The translations under genes were made by a program, and so were the position numbers. Below are positions 9,962 to 19,016 of a stretch of DNA of 49,991 nt, in pieces (positions within the stretch are counted from its first letter, which is position 1; every line of letters starts with the position of its first letter). Under the pieces are notes generated by a model. The model searched no databases, had not been told where the DNA came from, and was given only the letters and a program-made list of their open reading frames with translations. Source of the stretch: Candidatus Burkholderia humilis (GTDB lineage: Bacteria > Pseudomonadota > Gammaproteobacteria > Burkholderiales > Burkholderiaceae); contig LFMX01000037.1 in assembly GCA_001184405.1 (NCBI GenBank), positions 1 to 49,991 on the forward strand, in the 5' to 3' direction.

Positions 9962-10611
9962 TGAGCCATGCATCGAGCACGACCCACGCGCGCTTCTCGC
10001 CGCTGCAACGCGCCTTGCACTGGATCATGGCGATTTGCATTCTGTCGATGCTGTTTATCGGCGTCGGCATGATGTCTACCGTGAAGCCGAAGTATCTGAC
10101 GCTCGTGTCCATCCACAAGCCGCTCGGCATCAGCATTCTGGTGCTGGCGCTCATACGCGTGATCGTGCGCTTGACGCGCGGCGCGCCACCGCTTCCCGCC
10201 GATATGCCCGAGCCGATGAAGCTCGCCGCTTATCTTTCGCATTTCGCGTTCTATGCGCTGATGATCGTGTTGCCCGTGCTCGGCTATAGCATGCTGTCCG
10301 CGGCGGATTATCCGGTCGTCGTGTTCGGCGTTCAGTTGCCGTCGCTGCTTCCGCATAGCAATAGCCTGCATACGCTGTTGTGGAACGCGCACCGCTATCT
10401 GGCTTTGTGCTTCTTCGCGCTGATCGTCGTGCATCTTGCGGCGGCGCTGTTTCATGCGTTCGTTCGGCGCGATGGCGTCTTTCATGCGATGGCGCCGTGG
10501 AAGTGCCTTACCTTCGAGGTAATCGACCTGCATCACGGCGTAAGCGATAGTGGACGCGTCACTTCAACGGAGCGCTTTCATGACCGCTTACGCCATCGCC
10601 CATTTGCATGA
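9961..10611 (+). pseudogene. Cytochrome b561, C-terminus lost
   Basis: Four-helix, diheme cytochrome b561 that passes electrons from the quinone pool, here presumably to the SrpA-like peroxidase it follows with a TGATG overlap. Likely heme His are in RALHWIMAICI, SIHKPLGISI, NAHRYLALCF and VVHLAAALFHAF. The normal sequence ends at about 10502 (FHAMAPW); reading then continues into non-homologous residues and overlaps the DUF1330 fragment before a stop at 10611, so the natural end was lost in a deletion. The membrane core is complete, so a product with a foreign tail of about 35 residues is conceivable. Confidence 0.72.
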
Positions 10612-10757
10612 TGTCGATTTCTGCGCGGACGTCGTCGAGTATCTGGAACGGATCGACGAGACACTCGCGCCTTATCAGGGACGCTTCATCATTCATGGCG
10701 CGGGGCCCGATGTGCTCGAAGACGAATGGCGCGGCAATTTCATCGTCATCGCTTTTC
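10580..10757 (+). pseudogene. N-terminal fragment of a DUF1330 protein
   Basis: The start MTAYAIAHLHDVDFCADVVE, then YLERIDETLAPYQGRFIIHG and FIVIAFP, matches the first 60 residues of DUF1330 (dimeric ferredoxin-like fold, about 95 residues, function unknown). The sequence stops matching at about 10757, where the interior of an aldehyde dehydrogenase begins. The C-terminal third is deleted. Confidence 0.7.
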
Positions 10758-11307
10758 CAACGATCGCTTCGTCTCACGGCTCGTGACCAAAGTGGCGACG
10801 ATGAGCGTGAGCGATGGCTTTGCCGAGGGCGCGCAGATCGGCCCGCTCATCAGCGACGATGCGGTGACGCACATCGAACGTCTCGTCGATAAAGCAGTGC
10901 GCGCGGGCGCAAACATTGCGCCGGGCGGCTCGCGTGTGATGCCCGGCGCGAACTTCTTCAAGCCGACCGTGCTGACCAACGTCGAACCGCAGATGCGCGT
11001 ATGCGGCGACGAAGTGCTCGGACCGATTGCAAGCGTGCTGCAGTTCAGGGACGAAGACGATGTTATCACGCTTGCGAACGACACGCGTACCGGCCTTGCG
11101 GCGTACTTCTATACCGCCGACATCAGTCGCGTGTTTCGCGTGATGGAAGCGCTCGAATGCGGCGTCGTCGGCGTGAACGACAGTCTCGTGTTCAACGAGG
11201 TCGCGCCGTTCGGCGGCATCAAGGAATCGGGCATGGGCCGCGAAGGCGCGCATTCGGGCATCGAGGAATATCTCGAAGCGAAGTATGTGTGCTTCGGAAA
11301 TCTTTGA
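10757..11307 (+). pseudogene. gabD: C-terminal fragment of succinate-semialdehyde dehydrogenase
   Basis: About 183 residues from NDRFVSRLVTKVATMSVSDG to the end (NEVAPFGGIKESGMGREGAH, GIEEYLEAKYVCFGNL), typical of GabD-type NAD(P)+ succinate-semialdehyde dehydrogenases of about 485 residues. The NAD-binding domain, the catalytic Glu and the catalytic Cys loop (about 15 residues before the junction in the family) are all missing. The fragment is joined to DUF1330 at about 10757. The remaining frame is undamaged, which suggests a recent deletion. It is non-functional. Confidence 0.85.
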
Positions 11308-11315
11308 GGATCGCT

Positions 11316-12074
11316 TCAATGCGCCGTGCGTGCGGCGTGTTGCCTGAACACGAGCATGCACACGACGATGAACCCGACGAGCGCCGCCGATGCGCCGTAG
11401 CGGCTCATCGCCAGTCCACCGTTTGCGATGGGTTTGTCGAGAAAGTCACCGACGACTGCCCCGAGCGGCCGCGTCAGAATGAATGCGCACCAGAAGAACG
11501 CGGTGCGCGAAACGTTCGTCGCGTAGTACGCAATCACGATCAGCAGTAACAAGCCGCCGAAGATCAGCGTCACGCCTGTATAACCGAGTCCGGCGGAATC
11601 CGCGGTCCAGTCGCCGAGCGCGGTGCCGAGCGTCTGCGAGAACATGATCGTCACCCAGTAGAACATCTCCGCTTTCGACGATGCAATCGTCGCCACCGAC
11701 ACCGATCCCATCACGCGATGCCATCATACGTACAAGGACAACAGCAATAGCGTGAGCAGGATCGCGCTGCCGCCCGCATAACCGATGCCGAGCGAACGGT
11801 CCGCGAAATCCGCTAGCGTGGTGCCGACGGTCGTCGTCGCGATGATCGTGAGCCAGTAAAGCGGCGCATGAAAACGCTCCGCTTTGATCTGCGCAAACAC
11901 CGCGACGATAAACACCGCCGCGAAAATAAACGTGCTGACGAGATAGCCGAGATTCATCGACATGGAAAGCGCGTCGCCGCCGGTTTCGCCGAGCGTGGTC
12001 GCGGCAATCTTGATGATCCAGAAAGCCAGCGTGACTTCCGGAACCTTGGCCAGAACGTGATCGGTGCGATTCAT
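11316..12074 (-). pseudogene. COG4705 membrane protein with an in-frame TGA
   Basis: Uncharacterised polytopic membrane protein of the COG4705 family, which consists of repeated helix units with conserved GTxxGD motifs: KIAATTLGETGGDALSMSMN, TTVGTTLADFADRSLGIGY, QTLGTALGDWTADSAGLGY and LTRPLGAVVGDFLDKP are all visible. ATG 12074 is preferred because GAGAGG lies 5 bases upstream. The frame is continuous over 253 codons except for TGA at 11724-11726, between LLLSLYV and WHRVMGSVSV. One substitution (for example CGA to TGA) would explain it; readthrough is possible but not supported. The function is unknown. Confidence 0.78.
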
Positions 12075-12210
12075 GTTGCCTCTCTTCATCGGAAAGGTCC
12101 AAGGGTAGACTGGCGATGCTTAGGACACGCTTAGCGTCCTTTCAATAGCGCTTGCAGTTCCGCGCAAAGGGCAAGATCATAAACATCCGTCCAGTCAAAG
12201 GAGGCACGCC

Positions 12211-13038
12211 ATGTCACGCACCATCGCTGAAAAGCGCGCGGCTTTTCGCGCATTGCATGAATCCGGTTGCTTCATGTTGCCGAATCCCTGGGATGTGGGT
12301 TCGGCGCGTTATCTCGCCTCGCTCGGGTTCAAGGCGCTGGCCACGACAAGCTCTGGTTATGCGTGGTCGACGGGTCACGCTGACAATCACGTCACGCGCG
12401 ATGTCGTGCTCGCGCATCTGCGCGACATCGTCAATGCGACGGATTTGCCGGTGAACGCAGACTTCGAAAGCGGCTTCGGCGCGACGCCGGAGGAAGTCAC
12501 GCACAGCGTGGCGCTCGCGGTGCAAACCGGTGTCGCGGGTTTGTCCATCGAAGATTCGACCGGCGATGAATCCGCGCCGCTGATGCCGATCGATATCGCC
12601 GTCGAACGCATGAAAGCGGCGCGCCGCGCCATCGATGCAAACGGCGGCGACACCTTGCTGATCGGCCGAGCGGAAAACTTCGTCGTCGGCAATACCGATA
12701 TCGACGATGCCATCGCGCGTCTCAAAGCCTATTCCGATGCAGGCGCGGACTGTCTCTATGCGCCCGGCATCAAGACGCGCGAGCAGATCGAAGCGGTCGT
12801 TAAGGCGGTCACGCCGAAGCCGGTGAATCTGTTGATCGGCGACGTATCGGATTTCACCTTGAACGATGTGGCCGCGCTCGGCGTGCGGCGTATCAGCGTG
12901 GGCGGCGGACTGGCGCGCGCGGCGTGGAGCGGCGTCATGCGCGCGGCGCAAGGGCTTGCAGAAGGCCGTTTCGATGGTTTTGCGAATGCGGCTGCGGGCA
13001 ACGAGCTCAACGGAATATTCAGCAAGCAAAGCGGGTAA
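12211..13038 (+). CDS. Isocitrate lyase/PEP mutase superfamily enzyme
   Basis: A 275-residue TIM-barrel enzyme of the PEP mutase/isocitrate lyase superfamily, which makes or breaks C-C or P-C bonds next to oxaloacetate- or pyruvate-like groups. Motifs: MLPNPWDVGSARYLASLGF (substrate loop), TTSSGYAW, the metal-binding region VNADFESGFGATPEEV (in place of DADTGYG), GLSIEDSTG and GRAENF. It lacks the KKCGH catalytic loop of true isocitrate lyases, so it is more like an oxaloacetate decarboxylase or carboxyphosphonoenolpyruvate-mutase-like protein. AAAGGAGG lies 6 bases upstream of ATG 12211. RidA follows 19 bases downstream, probably in the same operon. It is intact. Confidence 0.85.
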   Translation: MSRTIAEKRAAFRALHESGCFMLPNPWDVGSARYLASLGFKALATTSSGYAWSTGHADNHVTRDVVLAHLRDIVNATDLPVNADFESGFGATPEEVTHSVALAVQTGVAGLSIEDSTGDESAPLMPIDIAVERMKAARRAIDANGGDTLLIGRAENFVVGNTDIDDAIARLKAYSDAGADCLYAPGIKTREQIEAVVKAVTPKPVNLLIGDVSDFTLNDVAALGVRRISVGGGLARAAWSGVMRAAQGLAEGRFDGFANAAAGNELNGIFSKQSG

Positions 13039-13057
13039 TCGAAGAAAGGGAGAAACG

Positions 13058-13457
13058 ATGGCTCGCGAAATCATCCGCGTCGAACCGCTTTCGACATGGC
13101 TCGAACGATTCAAAGCGCCGACCTCTGCCGTCACGCGTCACGGCGATACGGTCTATGTGTCCGGCTTCCCGCCATTCGATCCGCAAACGGGTGAGATCGC
13201 GGCGGGCGCGAGCATCGAGCGGCAAAGGGAACTCGTGCTCGCGCAGTTGAAGCTGTGTGTCGAGGCGGCGGGTTCGTCGCTGGATCAGGTGCTCAAGTGC
13301 AATGTGTAACTGCACTTCGGTCGATGCGTTTGCGGCCGTCAACGCCATCTACGGGCGATTCTTCGGACCGAATCCGCCCGCGCGCATCTTTATCAATGTG
13401 CCGGGGTGGCCGGGGCCGTTCGATATCGAAATCGATTGCGTGGTGGCGGTGGCTTGA
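13058..13457 (+). pseudogene. RidA/YjgF-family protein, single-base frameshift
   Basis: RidA proteins hydrolyse reactive enamine/imine intermediates; this one follows a PEP-mutase-family enzyme and may have acted on its product. Residues up to SSLDQVLKCNV and, after the shift, TSVDAFAAVNAIYGRFFGPN and PARIFINVPGWPGPFDIE are typical, including the conserved Arg and Glu of the C-terminus. An extra A at about 13308 turns GTG TAC TGC into GTG TAA CTG and creates an immediate stop. This is the only lesion, so it is recent or a read error. Confidence 0.82.
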
Positions 13458-13460
13458 GCG

Positions 13461-14276
13461 CTATTTCCTGTGGCCCGCCATGTAGCGCAGATACGCGATG
13501 ACCGCATCGAGATCGGCATCGGTCATGGCGGCGCGATCGAAGCCGTGCATCTTCATGCCGGACCATGCGCGGATCGACTTCGGATCGCGGATGAATTGCC
13601 TGAGCGCCCACGGCTGAAAGTACTCGGTCGGGTTGTGCGGAAGGTTGAGGTCCGGTCCCAACGATGCATCGCCCGCGCCGTTCATCATGTGGCACGCCAT
13701 GCATTGCGTGGCGAAAATCGTCTGACCATTTCGGATCGGCGAATCGGCAGGCACGTGATTGCCGACCGCGATTTGCGGCCACTTCACGGCGAGCGTGGGC
13801 GCCGTGCGAATGGCATCCACTTTGTACGGCCACTGCTCGCTCTTCACATGCGATGCCACCGCATCCGTCCACGCCACGTAAAACGGACCGGTATCGCCGT
13901 TACCCGGCGCGCGCGGCCACGGCACGTCCGATGATTCGATCGCGAGCGAAGCGGTCGCGTGCGGTTTCACGTCGTTGAACAGGAGCGAGGCGGGCAAGTG
14001 CGTGATGGAGCCATCGGTGCCGGTGATCTGAATCTCCTGATCTGAAGGCAGATGCGCAATGCCGAGCAACGCGCGCAACGGCACGGCGCAATACGTCATC
14101 GTGCGGTGATATGTCACGTCGTCGGGCACGTGGATGATCGTGGCATCGGCGCGCGCAAGCAGTTGTTCGGTGCTGAGCGTCTGCTTCGTGCCGGTATCGA
14201 TGACGAGGTGCGCGGCCATCGATGTCATCGTCGCCATGAGAAGGCTTGCCGATGCGAGTGCGTGCTTGATCTTCAT
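13461..14276 (-). CDS. Periplasmic c-type cytochrome with an unassigned N-terminal domain
   Basis: 271 residues. A signal peptide spans about 1-21 (MKIKHALASASLLMATMTSM-AA). Residues 22-170 form a domain I cannot name (PLRALLGIAHLPSDQEIQIT, GPFYVAWTDAV). Residues 180-271 form a class I cytochrome c domain with the heme site CMACH (Cys192, Cys195, His196), the glycine-rich GAGDASLGPDLNLP and a Met ligand probably in WSGMKMHGF, ending YLRYMAGHRK. It would carry electrons in the periplasm for an unidentified dehydrogenase. It is intact and convergent with RidA. Confidence 0.8.
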   Translation of the reverse strand: MKIKHALASASLLMATMTSMAAHLVIDTGTKQTLSTEQLLARADATIIHVPDDVTYHRTMTYCAVPLRALLGIAHLPSDQEIQITGTDGSITHLPASLLFNDVKPHATASLAIESSDVPWPRAPGNGDTGPFYVAWTDAVASHVKSEQWPYKVDAIRTAPTLAVKWPQIAVGNHVPADSPIRNGQTIFATQCMACHMMNGAGDASLGPDLNLPHNPTEYFQPWALRQFIRDPKSIRAWSGMKMHGFDRAAMTDADLDAVIAYLRYMAGHRK

Positions 14277-14347
14277 GTGTGTTTAAGTGGTACGCCGGTT
14301 GCTGAGTCGAAAGCATAAACCTCATAAATCTCACATACGGACACTCT

Positions 14348-15297
14348 ATGACCACGCGCGCCTTGTCCTTTGATAAGATCCCGACGACGAAGCCGAAACG
14401 ACAGCGGAACTTGCGGAAGCGATGCGCAGCATCACCGAAAAGACCTACGCCGACTCGGGCCACGCATGGCGAAGCGTGCATGCAAAGAGTCACGGGCTGT
14501 TGATCGGCGAGTTGCAGGTCGTCGCTGGATTGCCGCTCGAACTCGCGCAAGGCGTTTTCGCGCAGCCCGCGCGACGCTGCCGGTCGTGATGCGTCTGTCG
14601 ACCAATCCGGGCGATGTGCTCGACGACAAAGTATCGACGCCGCGCGGGACTCGCCATCAAGGTGATCGGTGTGAATGGCGAACGCTTGCCGGGCAGCGAA
14701 GGCGATCGCACCCAGGACTTCGTGATGATCAACGCGCCCGCGTTCACAGCGGCCACGCCGAAGAAGTTTCTCGCGAATCTGAAGCTGCTGGCAAAGACGA
14801 CCGATAAAGCGCCGGGCGCGAAGAAGGCCCTTTCGGCCGTGTTGCGGGGCACGGAAGCAGTGATCGAAAAGCTCGGCGGTGAAAGCGCTACGATCGTCAG
14901 TCTCGGCGGACATCCTCTCGGCGAGACGTTTTATACGGCGGTGCCGCTGCTGTATGGGCAGTATTTCGGCAAGGTGAGCGTCGCGCTGGTATCGCCGGAG
15001 TTGACTGCGTTGACCGATGCGCCCATCGATCTCGATGACAATCCCGATGGCCTGCGCGAATCGGTGAGCGACTTCTTCGCCGCGAACGGCGCGGAGTGGG
15101 AAGTGCGCGTGCAGCTTGCAACCGATATCGACAAGATGCCGATCGAGGATTTCAGTCCGTGGCATGGCATCGCGGCGCATCGGCCGCTGGGCGGCGTGAT
15201 GCGCTCGCGAAAGATGTCGTATGAGATGTCGTCGCGGTTTCGCGGCGAGAAGAACGGTTGCCCGATGCACGAGCCGGGCAATGTCGAGGGACTTTAA
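14348..15297 (+). pseudogene. Catalase-family heme protein, frameshifted and internally deleted
   Basis: A member of the distant catalase-fold heme peroxidases (about 360 residues). Pieces: MTTRALSFDKIP, TEKTYADSGHAWRSVHAKSH, VVMRLSTNPGDVLDDKVSTP, FVMINAPAFTAATPKKFLAN, LGETFYTAVPLLYGQYFGKV and SPWHGIAAHRPLGGVMRSRK. Frameshifts lie at about 14384, 14568 and 14648. In the last frame MPIED runs directly into FSPWHG at about 15146, where family members have roughly 45 more residues; GGHP-LGETF also looks about 4 residues short. A 3-indel, 2-deletion gene is clearly dead. The deletions are judged from memory of the family and need an alignment. Confidence 0.8.
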
Positions 15298-15420
15298 AGC
15301 GTCGGACCGTCCCATCCATTGGCGTATTTGATCAGCGTGTCCGTTACGTCGATGATGCGCTGCGCGTAGAACAGATGCATAGTGGGCGCGAGATCGGGTT
15401 CGAGCGCGCCCTCATCCTTA
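15294..15420 (-). pseudogene. C-terminal fragment, possibly GFA (formaldehyde-activating) family
   Basis: The minus strand reads ALEPDLAPTMHLFYAQRIID followed by VTDTLIKYANGWDG and a stop overlapping the catalase-like stop. This resembles the C-terminal end of GFA-type glutathione-dependent formaldehyde-activating proteins, whose zinc-binding Cys residues would be in the missing part. The upstream end is cut within a few bases of the MFS stop at 15435. The family call is tentative. Confidence 0.4.
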
Positions 15421-15434
15421 GCATCTCGACCAAA

Positions 15435-16953
15435 TCAATCGATCTGCTTCTGCCAAACCACAACCAAACACCCGAGCAGCGCAACGCTGACCAAAAAATA
15501 AAAGCCATCGAGCGCGCTCAGAAAACTCGCCTGCTGCACGACGATCCGATCGACTTCCACAACGCTTGCGCGGCCGCATAACCAAGCCCTTCGAATCCTG
15601 CGACCAACCGTTCATAGGCATTCTGAAACACCGGATTAAACGGATTGACGGACTCGGCCAGCCGCGTCTGATGCACGGCGAGCCGATGCTGTTGCAGGAT
15701 GATCATCGTCGCGGTCGAAAACGAATACGTCAGTTGCTTGACGATATTCTTGAAACGATATCCATGATTGAACTCCTCGATGGCGAACACGCGAAACGTC
15801 ACATTCGCTACGGGCAGCGCGATAAACAGCAACAGCAGACCACGCAGCACGAGCGGCGCGATCAGCCACGGCATGCTGACATCAGGTGGCATCGCGGTCA
15901 TCCAGATGCAGATGAATGCGCCCAGCGCGAAGCCCGGCACGATCAGCCATTTCTTGTGCGTGATGCGCGATGAAACGCGGAAATAGATGAACGCCATGAC
16001 CATCGCGGCAAGCGATGTCAACCCCGTCAAGCACCCCGCGTTTTCCACCGGATAATGCAGCCCGCCTTCGAGAAAGCGCGACACGAGATAGCTCAGCCCG
16101 TTGCTGAGGTAATAGAACGCGATATAAAGCGTGATGCCGGTACGAAACGACTTCTCGCGCAACGCATGCAGCCGCAGCAGCGGCTTCGGATGATGCCACT
16201 GTTGCCACACGAACCACGCGAGCGCGGCCAAGCCCGCCGCCGTGAGCAACACGAGTTCCGGCGATGTGCTGAACAACTCGAAACGCACTTGCTGCATCGC
16301 GATCTGCAATGCACCCTGCGCAAACGCGAAGATGATGTACGGCCAGAAATGCGCATCGCCGCGTTGTTCCGGATGCACATACCCCGAATGCGGCACAGTG
16401 AAAAACGCGAGTACGCCGAGCACGGCACCGCTGATCGCCGTACACGTAAAAAGCGCGCACCAGTCGAACCAGGCGACGAGATAACCGCCCGCGAGCGGCG
16501 CAAGACCGCTGCCGAGCAGAATCATGAAGAGGAAGAGACGGATGGCAACGGGCCGTCGCTGCGGCGTGATCTTCGTCTGAATGAGGATGCGGCACGCACT
16601 CATCATCGGGCCAATGAAATAGCCCTGGAAACCGCGTGCGAGCGCCAGTTCGAATGACGATTCCGACAACGCCGCCGCGATTGCGCCTGCTGAAAAGAAC
16701 AACAGACATCCGGCGATATAACGTCTGAACCCGAGCCGCTCGATCCACCATTGCTGTTGCAGAATGCCGAGCACCGATGCGACGGCATACGCACTCGATG
16801 ACCACACCAGTTCATCCGCCGATGCGTTGATGCCGCCCGCAATGTAGCTCGTAAAGAACGCGAAGATGGCGTTGTCGAAGTAATCGAGTCCCGTGGCGAG
16901 CGCGATGGACCACGCGAAAACATCATCGCGCAAGCGCGCGGGCGCTGCGGCAT
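15435..16953 (-). pseudogene. DHA2-type MFS efflux pump, frameshifted at both ends
   Basis: A drug:H+ antiporter-like MFS protein of about 500 residues. The core reads continuously: LATGLDYFDNAIFAFFTSYI, GFQGYFIGPMMSACRILIQT and FMILLGSGLAPLAGGYLVAW, with a late helix at RFKNIVKQLTYSFSTATMII. The only in-frame start is TTG 16933; ATG 16953, beside the MerR stop, gives MPQRPRA in another frame, implying a one-base shift near 16935. Near 15560 a second shift separates GYAAAQA from VDRIVVQQASFLSALDGFYF and a last helix ending at TGA 15435-15437. It follows merR (TAATAAATG), so the pump was probably induced through that regulator. Confidence 0.85.
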
Positions 16954-16956
16954 TTA

Positions 16957-17445
16957 TTACTCGGCATCCTGTTTGCTTCTCTGCTGACGGCGTTTGCGTG
17001 CGAGCCGTTCCTTGACGAGATCTTCCTGCTTCTCGTCCGCGATACGCCGCTGAATATATTCGAGGTCATCGCTTAGTTCGCCGCGCACGGCTTGCGCTTC
17101 CTTGAGCTCGCGGCGAACGGCGGCAATACGGGCATCGACGGATTCGAGTTGTTGTGTCAGCGCGCTTTCGATGTCGCGCAGCGAGGTCATCGAATAACCG
17201 GAACGGCCTTCGTTGACGGCATCGAGCGGCCGTTTGAGGATTTCAGTGATGCCTTGCAGCGAGAAACCGAGCGAGCGCAAACGCAGGATGCGCGCGAATT
17301 TTTCGAGGTCCTGCTCGCTATACAGCCGATACCGGCCTTCGCTGCGGCTCGGCGTGACGAGTCCGCGCTCCTCGTAATACTTGAGCGTGCGCGGCGTGAC
17401 GTTCAGACGTTCGGCGGCATCGTGAATGGTGAGGAGTTCGGGCAT
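16957..17445 (-). CDS. MerR-family transcriptional regulator
   Basis: A 162-residue MerR protein with an N-terminal winged HTH (LLTIHDAAERLNVTPRTLKY, then YEERGLVTPSRSEGRYRLYS), the RLRSLGFSLQGITEIL dimerisation start and a long coiled coil (residues 80-155, charged). There is no Cys-rich metal loop, so it is not a CueR/MerR-type metal sensor; the C-terminal part is short, so an effector may be absent or small. It overlaps the start of the MFS pump gene. A 32-bp near-perfect palindrome 38 bases upstream is its likely operator. It is intact. Confidence 0.88.
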   Translation of the reverse strand: MPELLTIHDAAERLNVTPRTLKYYEERGLVTPSRSEGRYRLYSEQDLEKFARILRLRSLGFSLQGITEILKRPLDAVNEGRSGYSMTSLRDIESALTQQLESVDARIAAVRRELKEAQAVRGELSDDLEYIQRRIADEKQEDLVKERLARKRRQQRSKQDAE

Positions 17446-17482
17446 GGCATACGCATTGAATCAAGAACGCAAGCGACTATAA

Positions 17483-17514
17483 CACAAACCTGTACGTTCA
17501 CGTATAGGTTTGTG
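17483..17514. promoter_or_regulatory. MerR operator palindrome
   Basis: CACAAACCTGTACGT and its near-exact inverse ACGTATAGGTTTGTG flank TC. The 32-bp palindrome has one arm mismatch (G/A) and the centre. Long, high-symmetry ACGT-centred elements of this kind are typical of MerR-regulated promoters with extended spacing. It lies between merR (minus) and pssA (plus), so both could be affected. Confidence 0.72.
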
Positions 17515-17606
17515 CCGGACGAACGGAGGCCTGAATAGGGCGCGATGATAGACTCAGCGATATTGCGGCGTGACGCCGCCCGGTCCACGATCAAAGTACA
17601 CAACGC

Positions 17607-18211
17607 ATGAAGAAACGATTTTCGATGATCCGCGATTTCCACCTTGCCGACTGGTTCACGCTCGGCAACGCGGTATGCGGAACAGGCGTGCTGTTCTCGT
17701 CGATGTCCTATCTCGACGACAACGAGGTCCTGCACATTTATCTTGCGGTCTTGCTCGTATTTGCCGCGCTGGTGTTCGACGTGCTCGACGGCCGCATCGC
17801 GCGATGGCGTCAAAAGGCGTCGCTCTTGGGCAAAGAACTGGACTCGCTCGCCGACGTGATTTTGTTCGGCGTGGCGCCCGCCATCATCGCGTATGGATGC
17901 GGCATGCGCGGCTTGTATGACCGCGTGATTCTGGCGTATTTCGTGGCGTGCGGCGTGTCGCGCGCTACAACGTGACCACGGAGGAAATGTCCGGCGCGAG
18001 TGGCAAGGTCACGCACTTCGAGGGCTCGCCCATTCCGACCTCGTTCGCCATCGTATTGATGCTCGGCATCGCCGCGTATTTCGGCGCGCTCGGCGAGCAT
18101 TTGTGGTTCGGCACGTGGACGTTCGGCGGTTTTACGCTGCATCCGCTCGTGCTCATTTACGCGATTTCTGGCTCGTTGATGATCAGCCGAATTCGCATTC
18201 CGAAGCCCTAA
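17607..18211 (+). pseudogene. pssA: CDP-diacylglycerol-serine O-phosphatidyltransferase, frameshifted
   Basis: Inner-membrane phosphatidylserine synthase of the CDP-alcohol phosphatidyltransferase family. The full signature D58xxDGxxAR-x8-GxxxDxxxD is seen in DVLDGRIARW and GKELDSLAD. The frame breaks at about 17962: ACGVSR is followed by ATT-stop, whereas the next frame gives ARYNVTTEEMSGASGKVTHF and FEGSPIPTSFAIVLMLG to the end. Five bases (part of a Leu-Ala codon pair) appear to be lost. Phosphatidylserine synthesis is normally essential for phosphatidylethanolamine, so either another copy exists elsewhere or this break is an error; Burkholderia-group genomes can carry more than one. Confidence 0.85.
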
Positions 18212-18266
18212 ATCAAGGGCTAAAGTGAAGAAGCGCGCATGGCGGACACCATACGCGCTTTGTCGT

Positions 18267-19016
18267 TTACTGCACGCGATGCTTATAGTCGTGCAGCGTT
18301 TCCTTCACATACGACCAATACTCGCCTTCATCCCGATGCAAACCGAGCTCGCCGTTGCGATACGCCATCGCCAGCGCGAGATTCGCTTCCGCATACTCCG
18401 CAGCCGCCGAGCGGCGCAGCCAGTCGAGTGCGCGCGCATCGTCGCCGCGTTCGCGATAGATGTTGGCAAGCTGAAACTGCGCTTGCGGCACGCTGCTGCG
18501 CGCCGCGCGTTCGAGCCAGCGCAGACCGGCATCGGCATTGCGCGGGACGCCGTATCCGTTGCGATGAATCGATGCGAGCCAGTACGTCGCCTGCGCGCCT
18601 GCTGAAGCCGGGGCATCTTCAGTCACGTCGTGCGCCGCGCGTTCCAGCCATGCGCGGCTTCTCGCGTAATCCAGCGGAGTGCCCGCGACGCCATCGAAGA
18701 ACGCGCGTCCGAGCGTGAGTTGCGCATCTGGGTTGCCCGATTGCGCGCTGCGTTCGAGCCAGCGCAAACCGTCACGCGCACGTTGCGGATTTGCATCGCT
18801 GACGAGCACGGTGCCGAGCGCGAACATCGCAGCATCGTTGCGCGCCCACGATGTGGCGCGCAGCTTCGTCATCGACGTCCAGTCGTGCGTGGACAACGCG
18901 CGAACGCGCCACTCGTCGATATCACGCGCGGGCGTGTGCGACAGGGTGACGACGCCAAGCGCGATACACATCGACACCGACACACAAACGCCGGTCAAAA
19001 GCGCGCGTTTCATCAT
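18267..19016 (-). CDS. Sel1-like TPR repeat protein, exported
   Basis: 249 residues. A hydrophobic signal or anchor at about 1-28 (LLTGVCVSVSMCIALGVVTL) is followed by at least four Sel1-type repeats: GLRWLERSAQSGNPDAQLTL, SRAWLERAAHDV, GLRWLERAARSSVPQAQFQL and ALDWLRRSAAAEYAEANLAL. Such solenoids mediate protein-protein contacts, here in the periplasm. Tandem ATG codons at 19016 and 19013 overlap the stop of the upstream phosphatase gene, so translation is probably coupled. It is intact. Confidence 0.8.
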   Translation of the reverse strand: MMKRALLTGVCVSVSMCIALGVVTLSHTPARDIDEWRVRALSTHDWTSMTKLRATSWARNDAAMFALGTVLVSDANPQRARDGLRWLERSAQSGNPDAQLTLGRAFFDGVAGTPLDYARSRAWLERAAHDVTEDAPASAGAQATYWLASIHRNGYGVPRNADAGLRWLERAARSSVPQAQFQLANIYRERGDDARALDWLRRSAAAEYAEANLALAMAYRNGELGLHRDEGEYWSYVKETLHDYKHRVQ

